64,000 bases of DNA from Marchantia polymorpha subsp. ruderalis. Its lineage: Eukaryota > Streptophyta > Marchantiopsida > Marchantiales > Marchantiaceae. Shown here piece by piece: positions 10,307 through 22,682 of the stretch; the first letter of the stretch is position 1; each line of letters begins with the position of its first letter. Below the pieces are notes generated by a model. The model saw only the letters and a list, made by a program, of their open reading frames with translations. It ran no database searches and was not told where the DNA came from. The translations under genes were made by a program, and so were the position numbers. Location of the stretch: assembly GCA_037833965.1 (NCBI GenBank), contig AP031352.1, forward strand, positions 3,080,501 to 3,144,500, in the 5' to 3' direction.

Positions 10307-13082
10307 CAAAAATCATTCGGTGAAAGAGCTAAATTCTTAGAAGAAAGTCAAATGTTCAAAACATGGGCCTCCGGATTTTTCCTGAGAAGACAATGATAAG
10401 CCCTCTTGTCTTCATGAACACGCAGATGGTGATAAATTAAAGTCCAATATTCAAATCATATCTTAGTGAGCTGGTCGAGAGGAGTTGCATCAAATTCAAG
10501 CACCTCATTAGACGGAGTAATACGTCCTTGATGAATTTAACGAGGATGAGAAACACCCACATGAATTTAGAATATTCTTTCGGAGAATTTAAGACTTATG
10601 GTACATTTGAAAGAGGCAGGGCTTTTGCGGAGAGTCGGCATATATGTCAAATTCTGATTCGCTGCGAGAGAAAAGTTCAAATGTATGCGTACATGTTATA
10701 TGACTTTTAAGGTCTAGCCCTCAAGGTAGCTTAAAAGCAACTTGAATTTAGTTGGTTTCAATCCCCTCGTGGGGCAAAGTCTGGACCTTACATGGTAGTG
10801 GTGAAAGAAGGTGTCGCAAGGCAGCTGAGCTTGGGCCATGTCAAAATATGTTCAGGTAGGAATGTGCCGAAGAAATTTCCTCCAGCGCCGGAATTCAAAT
10901 TATTCTCTAAATCTCCGTGGACTTCAAGTACCATCCTATCCGAAATCCAGGTGCCACATATTGAAGACAATCTCAGCTAAACCGACGACAGATACCAGCG
11001 ATAAAATATCATTCCCTTGAATCTAGTTCAGAAGTCCTTTTTTGAACATGTCTCTATATCAGAAAACTTAATTGTACTTTGCAGGTTCGATGGCCCCACC
11101 AGCCACAGCTATGTTTGCCTTGAAGGAAATAGCAAGCTAAATGAATGAGAATCTAACCCAGCTGTTTGATCCCAAGCTGTAGACAACGTCGGTTCAGCAA
11201 GAGGTAGATCGATTTCTGATTGTTACGATTGATTCAAATTACTTTTTGGAACCTACCGAATGAATTATATTAATTATCTGTAAAGAAACCATTGGAGTAA
11301 ACTGCAGTTTACGGGCTATAGGGGCCTTTAGACGGAAGCTGAATCTGATACTTTCCAAATTCGAAAGCCAGATAATCGGCTCGTATTGCAGCCAAACAAT
11401 CAATGAATGTTTATCATCAATGATTTTACATCATATTTCTGAAGGCCATTAATTCCTGATCGTTATAAAGCACCAGACAGTGCTTACAATAAGCCCAAGC
11501 ACCCTCTCTTGCGAGATCGAAAGTAAACACTGGAACTTGATTCGACCATATTGTGTGTGTGGACATATATATGATATGATCAAAGAAGCCTAATTTAGTG
11601 TGCTTGGAGATTTCAGTGGCTATGCTAGCGCTTGTGATATGTTCATCCTGTCAGTTCTTAATTTTAATACTAAACAGAAACTGCATCTTATGCTATCCTT
11701 GGCACGTTCAGTGAACTGTTACAGTTCTATGAGCACTGGTTTCATTTGCTGACCAAAGAATAACCATGTGAAGCTTCGAGAAGATCAATAGCGGTTATAG
11801 AATCTTGCATGCTAGATCAAAGACACTGTTGAGAAGGAATCGTGATGATCTGTGTGTCCTTGTATTCTTCAGTCATGGCAGATCATCTAATCTGGTTAAA
11901 GCACGATATGCATTCAAATTTGCGTCAATATAGTGCACAGTTCTCCTTCATATAAATTTAAACGCCACACAATGAGACGATGCGATGCTTTAATGTCTTT
12001 CATTCAGCTAGTATAGTGACTGGCTGCTTCGAAAAATTTTTCTGGTCATATCCGATTCTGTCTCTACAATTGTTTCACCAACAGATACAGTTGAAGACAA
12101 ATAATTGCTTGATTTTCAACCTGCAGGTAAAGCCAGAGGATAAAAAGGAGGCAACTATTGGCTTAGTCCTGGTTCTCAGAAAGTTTAAAGACGCGGGAAA
12201 CAAAAGCATTTACATGATTCAGGAGAATGATAGAAACTTCCGGAACGTGATCAAGTTAGTCTGCACAAATTCAAGCCAGCTGCTGAGCAGAAAATGCTTA
12301 GACACACTCTGGCTCAGACCATAGTGACACGTTCAATGGGTTCTTTATTCTCAGGACGGGTCCTATGTTCATATTACTACAAAATTTAAGTTGAATACTT
12401 CAGCCTTCAGCAAGACGTACTCTTTCTTCTTTCTTCTCTCTTCGATAGACTTTTGAGAACCCACATCTTGTCTCGTACAATTGAAGGTCCCGGTTTGGTG
12501 TATAGTTGGGCCGGAAAAAAAACATAGGATCATCTCTCTGGGATACATTTATCTGACTAGCTAGACATGACATCAGCTTACACTCAACCATTCATTGGGA
12601 GAAGAGCTGCAATACGAATGAGGTTGGAAGAAAAATAGGAGAAGTAAAATGACTAAAAGAACTTCGAAAGTATTTTATTGATAATTCCAAGATACATGCC
12701 TAGCTTCGGCAGATAACAGGAGATGATTAATTTGTAGCCCAAGAGAAAACAGAACCAACTTACGTCATGATAGCTTTTCACAAGCCGGCTCTGGCTTAGT
12801 CTCCTCTCCAGATAGTATGCAACTTCAGATGGAAATCCCAACTTGCGTCGGGGTGTAGCCTTATTGGGACAACCTTGTCGAATCGGTTTTGAACAGCAAG
12901 TCGAATCTTTGGCCAATCTATGAAGCGTTGGAAGAATTGCTGCATTAAGAATTGCAGAATTACTGCAGTTGAAGAATTTCTGACTCCATAGTAGCTTTAA
13001 TGCACAAAAACGCTACTATTCTGAAAGGTTTTCAGCTCACTTTGAATCACTGTCCTGGCATGCCGAAGACTTCCGCTTGGCA
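10307..13082. other. intergenic, no gene recognised
   Basis: Several frames of 60-114 codons lie on both strands without recognisable motifs. The longest is on the plus strand at 11980-12324; it contains a lysine-rich run after an AG-type acceptor-like site near 12126 and might include an exon, but I cannot support a gene model. Confidence 0.4.
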
Positions 13083-13283
13083 TCACTGCAGTCTTCTACG
13101 ATAGAAAGCTCTGCATTCGTTGGCATCCAAATGACTGCAAGGCAAGTTGAGGCTTAGAAACGCAACTTGCCTTCCAGTCTGAAACGTGGACATTGCCGGA
13201 TCCTCACATTTCTGGTTAGCCGTCAGCCACGGAGGACTGTCGTCGTCCTTGTTGAGGTCGACCACATCATTGTAATCAGACAT
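13083..13283 (-). CDS. MADYNDV-family small protein, copy 2
   Basis: Function unknown. From the ATG at 13283 the frame runs 66 codons and begins MSDYNDVVDLN, followed by an acidic DDD stretch, W19-L-T-A-N and a lysine. It shares its first 25 residues with copies at 5303-5473 and 22137-22307. The open frame continues upstream to 13529 (82 extra codons), but family similarity starts only at this methionine, so the internal ATG is preferred. A hairpin (arms 13139-13149 and 13163-13173) lies inside the 3' half, where similarity to the other copies is already lost, so the C-terminal part may not be real coding sequence. A GTGAGG donor-like site near residue 26 leaves open that this is a first exon. 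Confidence 0.5.
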   Translation of the reverse strand: MSDYNDVVDLNKDDDSPPWLTANQKCEDPAMSTFQTGRQVAFLSLNLPCSHLDANECRAFYRRRLQ

Positions 13284-15729
13284 ACCCGCTGGAAAACGCA
13301 ACTCTTTCTTGTCCTGGTTTCTAAGAAGACTCCAATTCTTGTAGTGTACAACTCTGCCGAATCTTGAGCTCTTTTTGCCACAAGTGTCATAGAAGTTGCT
13401 TGTTTTAACTGAACTGGAATCTGAACGTGGCTGGACTTTGAGTTCACTCTGTCTTCTCCTTACAAGAGTGAGCACAGATGATGATGATAATCTGAAGCTG
13501 TGGCCCCGTTTATAAGCATCGGCATGCAATCTTCAAAGCGCAAGAGTCTTGAGACGAGTAAGACCAATTCATCTCACGGTCAATTAGACCTGGAGCCGGC
13601 GAATTCTGGGTGCAGGTCCTTGAAGGTTCTTGAAGGTGAGTGAACGCTGCGATTTTGTTGACTTTTTTCCAACCGATGAGGACTCAAAATGACTCGCTAT
13701 CAAGCTCATGATTTCTTATGCAGAAGAGCTCCCCACGTGGACCGGAAGAGAGCAGCCGTGTTTCAGGAGTAAAGGTACCATGCAACTACTCTATGACCTC
13801 AATTTGTTCGAGGACTTCTCTCTCTAAGTAGCTCCATTTCTTTCACAGTGGCTTTTAACTGCATCATAGTTTTCGCCATACCTTTACATGACACTGCCAA
13901 TGTTGTAAAATTCAGTCTGGAGTGCAAGTCCTTATTGAGTCACAGACGCGTAGGATGTGTAGAATTCAGAATGGTCATAAGATTGTTCACAATCGGAGGT
14001 TGTTTCATATTTAATTGCTGCATGTGCTACCTATCGAAAACATATAATATATGGAACATGCTGTCGGTCTTGTTCGCAGCCCTACAGCCGTGTATAACGA
14101 AGTTCTCGAAATAGACAACGGAAAGCAGCGAATGAAGAATGTACGGGACTCCAACTTCAGAGTGTAGGCTTGGACTTTAGCCTGAAAGCAGAGAATGAAG
14201 AATGTGCGGGACTCGAAATCAGAATGTAGGCCTAATGAAACTGTTGTTGCCGGTAGTATGAGGTATGTGTCACCACGCACATTTAGCAGCAATGTGTTTT
14301 TTTTGGTGACCCGAAGGACCCGAAGGACGGGTCTGGAGTCTTGGGCTGTTACCCTCCTTTATTAGAGGCTCTCATCCTCTTTTTTGGAACCAATAGGGTT
14401 CTGAGTCCAATAAACACCATGCGCCGCTGCTTTACGTGTGTATCTGAGAATCCAACGTAGGGCCTGGTTCGAGCCTGGCAGCTTTGTCATCATGAACTTC
14501 TTCCATGCCAACTAGCCTTCTATTTTCGCAGCTTTTGTAGCAAACCTCACGATGTCACACATATCATTTTTTGAAAAGCGCACCTCGGCTTCACACTCTG
14601 GTTGTCAAAAGTCCGTCGGCCGATGTTTTCTTACCTCGGTCTTTCTGCGTTTCTGTGTCCCTTGTTTATTAACCCTCATCTTTTCCAGCGGGGATATGGT
14701 GAGGAGGCTGGATGACTTTTAGTATGCGGACCTAAACCTGCATCGAGGTTGGCGCCAACAATTCAGAATCTTGCAGCAGATAGGTCACATACCAAAGTAC
14801 CAGGGTACTGTACTACCGTCATCCTAGAATGCTGACATATCTGTTCCTTTCCTGTACTGTACCTGTGGACACTCTGTGTAATGAAGTGCAGAAGTTTGTC
14901 CTAACCTTGTCTGAAATTAACATGACTTCCTATGCTGATGAGTCTTGTCACATTTCGACATTCATGTCTGGCCACATTGAGGAAAAAGTTCTTTTCTAAT
15001 CATTTAACGACCACTGGATATCAAAGGGAACTACAGTAGTTCCTTTTCATGTCCCATACGTCAGGATCACGGTCCATTTCGAAATTAGCCAGAATAGGTG
15101 AAGATTTAATAAATTATCATTGATGACTAAGAAATTTCTAGATTGAATTCCCAAAATCTGGCCGTAAAGATTCCACAAGATATTGAAAGGAACTAATTGA
15201 GTTGGATGAAAACTCGATGTCTCTTAATGAGATTCTGTTGTAAACCTGAAGATCATGATGATGGACATAACTACAGGTACAGATCAACAAGTCTTCTTTT
15301 AGCGTAATGTGCTTATAAAATATATATTCGATCCTGGCTGAGATTGGTTTGGTCTTCCTTGATCTGGAACCGGGTGTCCTAGTCAATTGCTCATGCGGTC
15401 TGCTACGTAAGGAGACTTTGGCCCTGGAAGAGGAGTCCTTGCGGAGTCCTTGCCATCCGTGCGAGTTAAAGCAAATGCTAACCTGCGTACGCATCTAGCT
15501 AGAGTTTAACAATGAGATAGATCTGAGCCATAAATTTATACGGTGCCGTCCTGTGTGTTCGTTGAGACATAAAATGTCACTGGCCAAATTAGGCATAAGA
15601 GAGTAGAACCATATCCATGTCATGGGCATCGATAGTTAATTATACCCCCGTATAATGTACAGATCAATTGCAAATCTTATCACATGCACTGGAACCGTTG
15701 TTATCGCTCACATGAGATGTGAGATATCT
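13284..15729. other. intergenic, no gene recognised
   Basis: The stretch contains a short tandem duplication (14121-14232). A segment at about 14290-14765 is bounded by TGTG...CAACA and ends at a GGCGCC motif resembling a retrotransposon primer-binding site, but no target duplication supports it. Otherwise nothing recognisable was seen. Confidence 0.4.
14121..14232. repeat. tandem duplication, period 63
   Basis: A unit of about 50 bases starting GAAAGCAG is present at 14121-14170 and again at 14184-14232, with several substitutions. On the minus strand both copies can be read as ESRTFFI. It is a simple local duplication without evident function. Confidence 0.75.
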
Positions 15730-16182
15730 AGAGGTAAAAAAATTTTATTTGAATTCAGTATATTTGTAAAGCCATTTTATATTTTGATACTTTCATAGTG
15801 TGCATTTGATAAACAATTATTTTGATAACCCACTATCTCATAAACTGAATTTCATTCGATTTTGTTATCATTTTGAAAAAATTGACATTGTAAGTATTTT
15901 GAAAATCGATTTTACTGTTACTGTTTATTTTTAAATAAAAACGTATGGATTCCAATATTTTCTGTGAACAAATAAATATATGCGCAAGATCAATTATATG
16001 CTTAAAACATATCATAATCTCCAAAACCATAAGTAGATGATACAATCATGGACTAGAGTTTCAAGCTTAGCCGCATAAAAAAGATAATTAAGCATGTGAG
16101 TATTTTTTGTAACGATATCATCCACTTAATCAAATTGTCATTGGCCTAAACACTCAATCGGACCCAAGGCGAATAGTAACAC

Positions 16183-16221
16183 ATTTATAAAGCTTTGCAA
16201 ATCATGCAAAGCCTTATAAAT
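16183..16221. repeat. hairpin in AT-rich island
   Basis: Arms of 17 nt (16183-16199 and 16205-16221) have one mismatch and a 5-nt spacer. They are made of TTTATAAAG and CTTTGCA units. Confidence 0.8.
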
Positions 16222-16592
16222 TGTTGGTATTCGCTATGTTTTTTTGGTTTATCAATTTTGAATGTTTGAAAAAATTGCAATTAATTTTTTTTTTGACTTC
16301 ATTTTCCCATCGTTTACAATTTTCAATTTCTAAATCTAAATATACTTTTATAAACATATCAAATCTATATACTATTTTATAAAATATAAATAACCTATTA
16401 AAACTTTTTAAGCATCTTATAGAATTAAGATTTTTTATAGATTTTTCATAATATTGATATGTTATCAAATATCAAAATGAAAAGTAAACTAAAATTTTCA
16501 AAAATAACTCAAGCTTACAAAAGTACCCCAATTTAAACATATTTTAACTTTAACTGAATTTTATGTAAAAGTGTTTTAATAATTCTAGTTTT

Positions 16593-16634
16593 TGACCCTA
16601 CCAGTTTGAACTCTTCTAGAAATTGGTAGGGTCA
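16593..16634. repeat. hairpin in AT-rich island
   Basis: Arms of 15 nt (16593-16607 and 16620-16634) around GACCCTACCA have one mismatch and a 12-nt spacer. The stem is noticeably GC-richer than its surroundings. Confidence 0.75.
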
Positions 16635-17620
16635 TGATGAAGCAATCTCCCTTAGTCAAGTATTAATCCATTAGTTTTATCATGACTTGAACATGATATC
16701 TTGATAGAAACTATTGGAAAAAAAAACACTAAAGCGAAGAATTAAAAAAAAAATCTTGACTCGATATTTATTGAGACAAAAATTAAATTCAAAACTATTT
16801 GACTTTTCATCATAATTTTATGAAGAATATCTAAAGTACATGTGTACGGTGGAACAACCATGTGTGGTTTTTGTGGCAGATGGTGCAATACATATTATTG
16901 AGTCTATATGATTGTTTGTAAAATTAAATCCATAAAGAGACCCGGTTATTTAGCAAGTTAAAGTTACTTTGCTTCACATTTTGTATGGCATTCAATTTTT
17001 TTTTATGGCTTCTAAACCTTCTACCCGAGAGATGGAGGGTGCAGTACATATTTGATGTATTTAAAAATGGAGCAAGACAAACTTTTTGTTTCAAATAAAA
17101 TTTTTTTCGCCTATTACATCATCTTCTTGCTGAACTGAAAGTGTTATTAACACAGCCAATATATAATCGTGAGAAGATGTCAGCAAAACTTATCATAACA
17201 TGGATGATGTATATTCTTTGATAGTACCACTAACAAAGATATGTTCTTCTCAGCAATTTAGTTTAGGTTTTGTTGGATATGCGATTGTGTTGTGAAAAAA
17301 ATTTGTATGACGTTGATCTTGGTTTATGAGAAATTGACCTGGAAATATTTCAGTTTTGGTTTCAAAAACTACTTGGAACCTCCAGTGATACATTAGCTGA
17401 TAGAGTTAATTGTGCAACCTTTTGTAATTAGATATTGATATACTACATAATCACACGCTTCATTGTACTCATAGAGTCTTATCATGTATAGATAGATGCA
17501 ATGATATGATATTAGATGGAGTTAAATATAAAGCATTTTCTCATATGATAACACAACATATGATATTACCACGCAGGAGAGAATCATGGAAAATCTAAAA
17601 ATGCATTGTATACTTTTTAC

Positions 17621-19253
17621 GTAAACTCAGAGCGGAGGAAGAGGTGGGCATGGAAAGAAAACAGACGTTAGACGCCAAAAAGAGAATACGAAACGCAGGC
17701 CAACCAATAGAAAGCAAAGGTCAACCAATGTGGAAATACAGGACGCCGCCCGACAGCAAAGGAAAATGACAGGTCTAGATCTTTTAAGTGATGAATAGCA
17801 GATTGTCCCAATTAAAATATCCCGCAACAGAGCCAGAATGGTGTGTTCGTACAGATATATCAATAGATTTAAGATGCGAGTAAGACCCCATACGTTTCGA
17901 AAGTACCACTTATAAATGCAGTTGAATATTAGATAATACGTAACAAATATGTCTAGGTACATAGTTTAATTATATTGAATTATGTTTTATCTTTCCTGAT
18001 TTTTTAGCCTTATTACTATGCGCTTTAACAAAGTGTAGAATGAATGTTCTACTCTATATGTTTCCCAATAAAGGTTCCATTTTGTTCTGTTCCACTTGTT
18101 CATTGCCAAATGTATCGGCTATCACATAATATCCAAATAGTCCATGTCATAATTTTCTGCAATTAGTGTGGACCATCATGAATATCCAATTGATAGCGAG
18201 TTCAGTATGGAACAATAGCATGATGTCTAATTCTTCTAACAGAGCCATCTGCTAGACCTTGGCTTGAAGAAATATGTTCGCATCCGGTATGCTATCATAT
18301 CCTGTTCGTGTGGAAAGATTTGGTGGCTATACCATAGGCACTTGCTTGACGTCATTTGAATCGAGATACTACGTACGTTAAGTTGACGGCAGCAACAGTC
18401 TTGGAACGACAAATATACGATGAAAGGTCTCGCGTCTTCAGATACTTATATGCATATTTTATCGAAATAGTGATGGCACGTGCGAAGAAGCACCTGCTGC
18501 AAATCTTAAAAAGAGCAGACTTTTTACGGCACATAATGTGCCACCGATTATACTAGTTGGATCATTGCTCTAAAGACAAGAGTTGGGCGTGTCTTCCTTT
18601 CTATTTGCTTACTTGTTTTATCGAGAAATTCCCAAGATCTTATATGGGTACTATGGGATATCATCCAAGTAGATACTAAAAATTTATCAAATATGGTTAG
18701 AGTTCTTTTGAAGCATGCGGTGGTTACTACTGAAGATTTTTACTACGACTGAAGAGGTCACGAGTCTTGTAGACCGCTTGTATAAAATAGCATAAAAAGC
18801 TTTCCCCTAAGTATTATTATTTTAGGACTTTAAGCTAGCAAATTGTACATAATTTGTGTTTAGATAGAGTTAATAATCACCTTGTCCGACTGCCCTGGCA
18901 TGGCGAAGTCATTAGACATAGAAATTGAAACTGATGTTCTTGGATATCATTCGTTGGACATTACGAAGACAAGATATGTCACAAAGATCCTTTGTAGCCT
19001 CATCTGATCTGGGGATATCTCGCCACTCTGATTCATTTCACTTGAATTTGAAGATATCACTATCGGACTTCACATAGCATTTAAGTTTTGTAGATTAATA
19101 TGAAAAGTGATAAATAACCCTTCCTAATATACCTCTACAGGGTTATAGCGCAACTGAAGAATGTGAAGCATTCAAATTACTTGCTCGGCTTTATATCGAG
19201 TGGAATTTATCAAACTATATATAAACTACACTCTTTCCCACTTTTTGAGTCCC
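17621..19253. other. intergenic, no gene recognised
   Basis: Composition returns towards normal. Open frames up to 111 codons (minus strand, 17627-17962) are present, but none is recognised. Confidence 0.45.
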
Positions 19254-19616
19254 ATATATTCTCTAATTCTATATTTGTCTGTATTGCGTTCGTGTCGAGA
19301 TCAGCATTCGGTTTACACTCTGTCTTCTTGCAATTCGTTGTATGCATATGTTGCATATTGGTCCATCTCTTATAATGTCTCGAGAGTATAAGTTCAGGTC
19401 TTTTTAAATTTAAAAACCGTAGATAAAAGTAGACCCCAGTTTATATTAGAACTGGCTGAGCCATAACACTGTGGCCTTCAGTTGTAGGCTCCACCAATAT
19501 GCAACATATGCATACAACGAATTGCAAGAAGACAGATAGAGTCAATGCAGACAGTAGACCGAATGCTGATCTCGACACGAACGCAATACAGACAAATATA
19601 GAATTGGAGAATATAT
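19254..19616. repeat. long inverted repeat, candidate hairpin RNA
   Basis: The left arm 19254-19362 (109 nt) is the reverse complement of the right arm 19493-19616 (124 nt), with few substitutions and one insertion of about 15 nt in the right arm. The spacer is 130 nt. The same protein-like string (SNSIFVCIAFVSRSAFGL) is read from opposite strands in the two arms, which shows how similar they are. No target duplication was found. It may be a MITE-like foldback, an inverted duplication or a siRNA-producing hairpin locus. Confidence 0.85.
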
Positions 19617-20419
19617 ATTTGTCTAGCAATGATGTAATTACATTGAACAGACTGAAATCTCGTCCCATTCAGGCTATTGCCTTTTAGTACAGGAACACTA
19701 TGTTCGAGTGGAAACTAACTGGTATTTGACTGCATAGTACATTGCGATGGCCAGTTCTCGCATATATACGAGGATGCTTGGTTCTCTGGTACTATGCATG
19801 GCACTATCAACTTCAACAATTTACTTCATCTAGCCTGATAATTTACAGACTTTATACCATTCGATCTGTTCGGAACTTTACCATGTTTGACTGTGGATAT
19901 TGAAGGTTGAAACGTACCTGGGCATTGAGAGTCCCTTTGCAACTGGCTTATATAATAATGAGCTCACAAAACAGAAGTTAGCAAACAGGCAAAGCTCCGC
20001 GAAGAATGAATGAAAGAACATATATAAAGAATGGCCTGCAGATGCAAAGATAAAGATGATTAGATTCTAAACCCTTCACGATCCTTTAATGCCACTGATA
20101 CGAACCTACTCCCTTCCTTGAGTATTGAGGAATCACCACCTGCATTTTCTGAGAGGTAGTGAATGCTATCAATTGAATCGAGATTATGGGCTGACTACAA
20201 GGATGTGGTTGTATTAGTTATATGCTAGATCGGAAAGCTCTCTGATCTAGAAGGTAATTGATAATCCAGAATTTATGTTTGCTGCAGTAACGACCGTGTC
20301 TTAATGCTGCAGTGCTTTGCAAACCCAAACTGGGTCCGAGAGAGAGTATGGACACAAGTCGCTAAGCTTGATTGTTGTTGCCTTAGTTTTGCAGGAGCTT
20401 CAATTCGAAATCAGCTGTC
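19617..20419. other. intergenic between two inverted repeats
   Basis: No gene was recognised; only short open frames are present. Confidence 0.5.
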
Positions 20420-20867
20420 GTTTCATGTGGCGAAAATACATGAGCATCAAACGTAATCTTAAGAGTTGTGGGAAAAACATCAGAATAGCGTAGCATTTGA
20501 AGCATTCATATAGCCTTGTGGTCCTGGAAGTTAAAGCCTGCATACATTCAGATACTTGATAGATTTTTCCGTGTTCTTGCGACCGTGCAGACACAGCATG
20601 CCTGTTTCCGAATATAGGCTTCTCTTGATGAAAAGAAAATATTTCTTCTCAGCTGATATGGGCTTCTCTATACTCGGAAACAGGCATGCTGTTTCTGCAC
20701 AGTCGCAAGAACACGGAAAAATCTATCAAGTGTCTGAATGTATGCAGGCTTTGACTTCTTCCAGAGCACAAGGCTATATGAATGCTTCAAAGTCTACGCT
20801 ATTCTGATGTTTTCCCCACAACTCTTAAGATTACGTTTGATGCTCATGTATTTTCGCCACATGAAAC
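20420..20867. repeat. long inverted repeat, candidate hairpin RNA
   Basis: The left arm 20420-20617 and the right arm 20668-20867 are reverse complements over about 200 nt, with scattered substitutions and a few small indels; the spacer is only 50 nt. The outer ends start GTTTCATGTGG and finish CCACATGAAAC. The same peptide string, QEHGKIYQVSEC, can be read from both arms. A transcript crossing the locus would fold into an almost complete 200-bp duplex. This is the geometry of a young MIRNA or hairpin-siRNA locus, or of a foldback transposon. No flanking target duplication was seen. Confidence 0.92.
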
Positions 20868-22136
20868 AATCTTGTTGAAAAATTTCTCGAACAAGTGAAG
20901 CTTTAAGTTCAACTGCATGCGTTACCTAGATCAAAGTCTTCGGATGTTGCTAGGAAGATTCCTTGATAAGATGGTTAGCAATAGGATGTATAAGTTTGTT
21001 AACTACACTGAATAACATAATTTCTGTACGTATTCATGCACGCAACGATCCTGTTTGTGTTCTGACAGCAATTTCAACATTATCTATGAATGCCACCAAT
21101 GTCTTCACAGCAGTTGAGCTTCAACTCCCCTACTTCGATGAGATTCAAATCGAAACAGTACATGATTAACAAATATATTCCAATCTCGTGTGGCCACGTT
21201 GTTATTACAGCAAAGTCAAATCGTCAGATCGGAGAAGTGAAAGTCTTGACATTTCATCCTACACCAATTTTCAACGTGTGCAGACCTGGAAGACGCCAAC
21301 AAAGTGGGGTGCCAGATGAAAACCATGCCCAGGTTGCAACACTCGATGCACACAGTGTTTACAATGTATGTCAGGATACGCTCAAAATACGATGATTTGC
21401 TTACAGAGAATGTCAAAGCAGAAGACAAACATAGAGCAGTTCTTAACAGTTCTAAACAATTGCACATTTTGATGTAAAGCACTATAGTACAGTGTAATTT
21501 TCCGTGTACTGCTACATCGGCCAGACTTGCGTTGCTTGCCATACTTACATGGTAAGTTTGACCCAGTTCTTCGCACCCAAAGTAAATAACCCTGTCGGGT
21601 TAAAATCTCATGCATGCTCTCGAGTGAGAATTCCGACAAACGTAGCTCTAGGAGATTGTGTGGAAAAGTAGATACCAATCATTGTTTTTGATTGTGGCCA
21701 TTGAATATTTCGTTGAATATAACTGTAATATTAAAAGGTTGTACGTATATATTTAAATGTTTTTTTTTGAATTATGTGATAAATACGTTTCATTTAAACA
21801 TAAAAACAAAATGATTTTGATACCAATGTTTAGTTTAAAAAAATAGTATATTTTTCGATATTGTATTCGGAACTACGAAATAGTAAAAATCATTATTACT
21901 TCAAAAACAGTTCATTACGTAAAAGTATTTTGTACAAAGACGAAAGAGAGAGAGAGAACGGTGAAAAAAGCCATTCGGCAGGAGATGTATTAAAAAATTT
22001 AAGACTATCCTGTAAGGGGTGATCTAGATACAATTCGAACTCCAGATTGCGTTGTTCGTATCGCTACTCTATCTGAAACCACCCAAAATAATAGAACTTG
22101 CGAACCAAATTCTCAAGTTCAGAAACCGGTGAGCGA
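20868..22136. other. intergenic, includes a short AT-rich stretch
   Basis: Open frames on both strands at 21090-21680 are unremarkable. About 21690-22000 is very AT-rich and ends in a short (GA)n run near 21945. No gene was recognised. Confidence 0.45.
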
Positions 22137-22307
22137 TCATGATCTCCGTCTCCCGTTAACCAAAGTTGAATTTCCACATGCTGCAACGAATTTCTTGAGC
22201 TGGAGTCTCGACCTCTTGGCCTGATTCTCATTCTTTCTGTTGGCAGTGAGCCAAGAAGGGTTGTCATCACCATCGTTCACATTGACGACGTCGTTGTAAT
22301 CAGCCAT
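22137..22307 (-). CDS. MADYNDV-family small protein, copy 3
   Basis: Function unknown. The frame has 56 codons plus stop, beginning MADYNDVVNVN, then GDDNPSWLTANRK. Against copies 1 and 2 the first 19 residues align without gaps. The part after residue 25 is lysine- and arginine-rich (KRSRLQLKK) and has no counterpart in the other copies. The frame is open for 25 codons further upstream to 22382, but similarity begins at this ATG, so that start is preferred. All three copies lie on the minus strand at intervals of about 7.8 and 9.0 kb, consistent with old local duplication. I know no domain that fits; a first exon of a larger gene is the main alternative. Confidence 0.55.
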   Translation of the reverse strand: MADYNDVVNVNDGDDNPSWLTANRKNENQAKRSRLQLKKFVAACGNSTLVNGRRRS

Positions 22308-22670
22308 CGTGATTGTCAACTGGAAGCAGAGCAAATAAGCCGTCGAAGATTGAATTCGCCTGCTCACTTGCTCACTCTGCACCTCGCAAAGATCTTGTAC
22401 AGAGCACGTAACCAGTCCTGATGGAATTCAATCTCAATCCCTCAATCACCCTCGCAGTCGAGCTCGTGTGTCCGCTGAGTTGAACTATGTCCTCAGATAT
22501 GCTGCTCCGTGTGACGATGGTTAAGTAGGTGTACACTATATCAGAGAGGACTCTTGCGCATTCACTGGATTCGGAGGTTCGGACGGCGTTGAGATCAGAC
22601 GCTTAATGAGAAAGAATAGATGGATCGGGGAGGAAGAAGAGAGGCGTTGATGGGTGTATGGGGCGGCAGA

Positions 22671-22682
22671 GCTATATATAAG
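22671..22682 (+). promoter_or_regulatory. TATA-like element
   Basis: The string CTATATATAAGC lies about 360 bp upstream of the MADYNDV copy 3 start on the opposite strand, and about 130 bp upstream of a plus-strand open frame at 22807-23133 that I cannot identify. It is a good TATA match for plus-strand transcription, but no transcript is demonstrated. Confidence 0.3.

Larger units (their letters stand above)
15730..17620. other. AT-rich island with decayed repeat DNA
   Basis: Composition drops abruptly to very AT-rich compared with the flanks, as in the two larger blocks at 28.5-35.6 and 45.6-54.7 kb. The plus strand at about 16860-17000 has a stop-riddled run (VVFVADGA, then VTLLHILYGI) faintly like the central region of hAT/DUF659-type transposases. 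This is too weak to name. Two hairpins lie within it (16183-16221 and 16593-16634). Confidence 0.5.

Noticed and set aside
14462-14490. GGTTCGAGCC resembling a tRNA T-arm / B box
   Set aside because: The T stem does not pair and no A box or acceptor stem was found upstream.
14290-14765. Possible solo LTR (TGTG...CAACA with a GGCGCC primer-like site)
   Set aside because: The 5-bp flanks do not match and no partner LTR or internal region is present, so there is no real support.
16860-17010. hAT/DUF659-like transposase relic in the AT-rich island
   Set aside because: Only two short blocks resemble the family and stops are frequent, so it is kept as a remark rather than a call.
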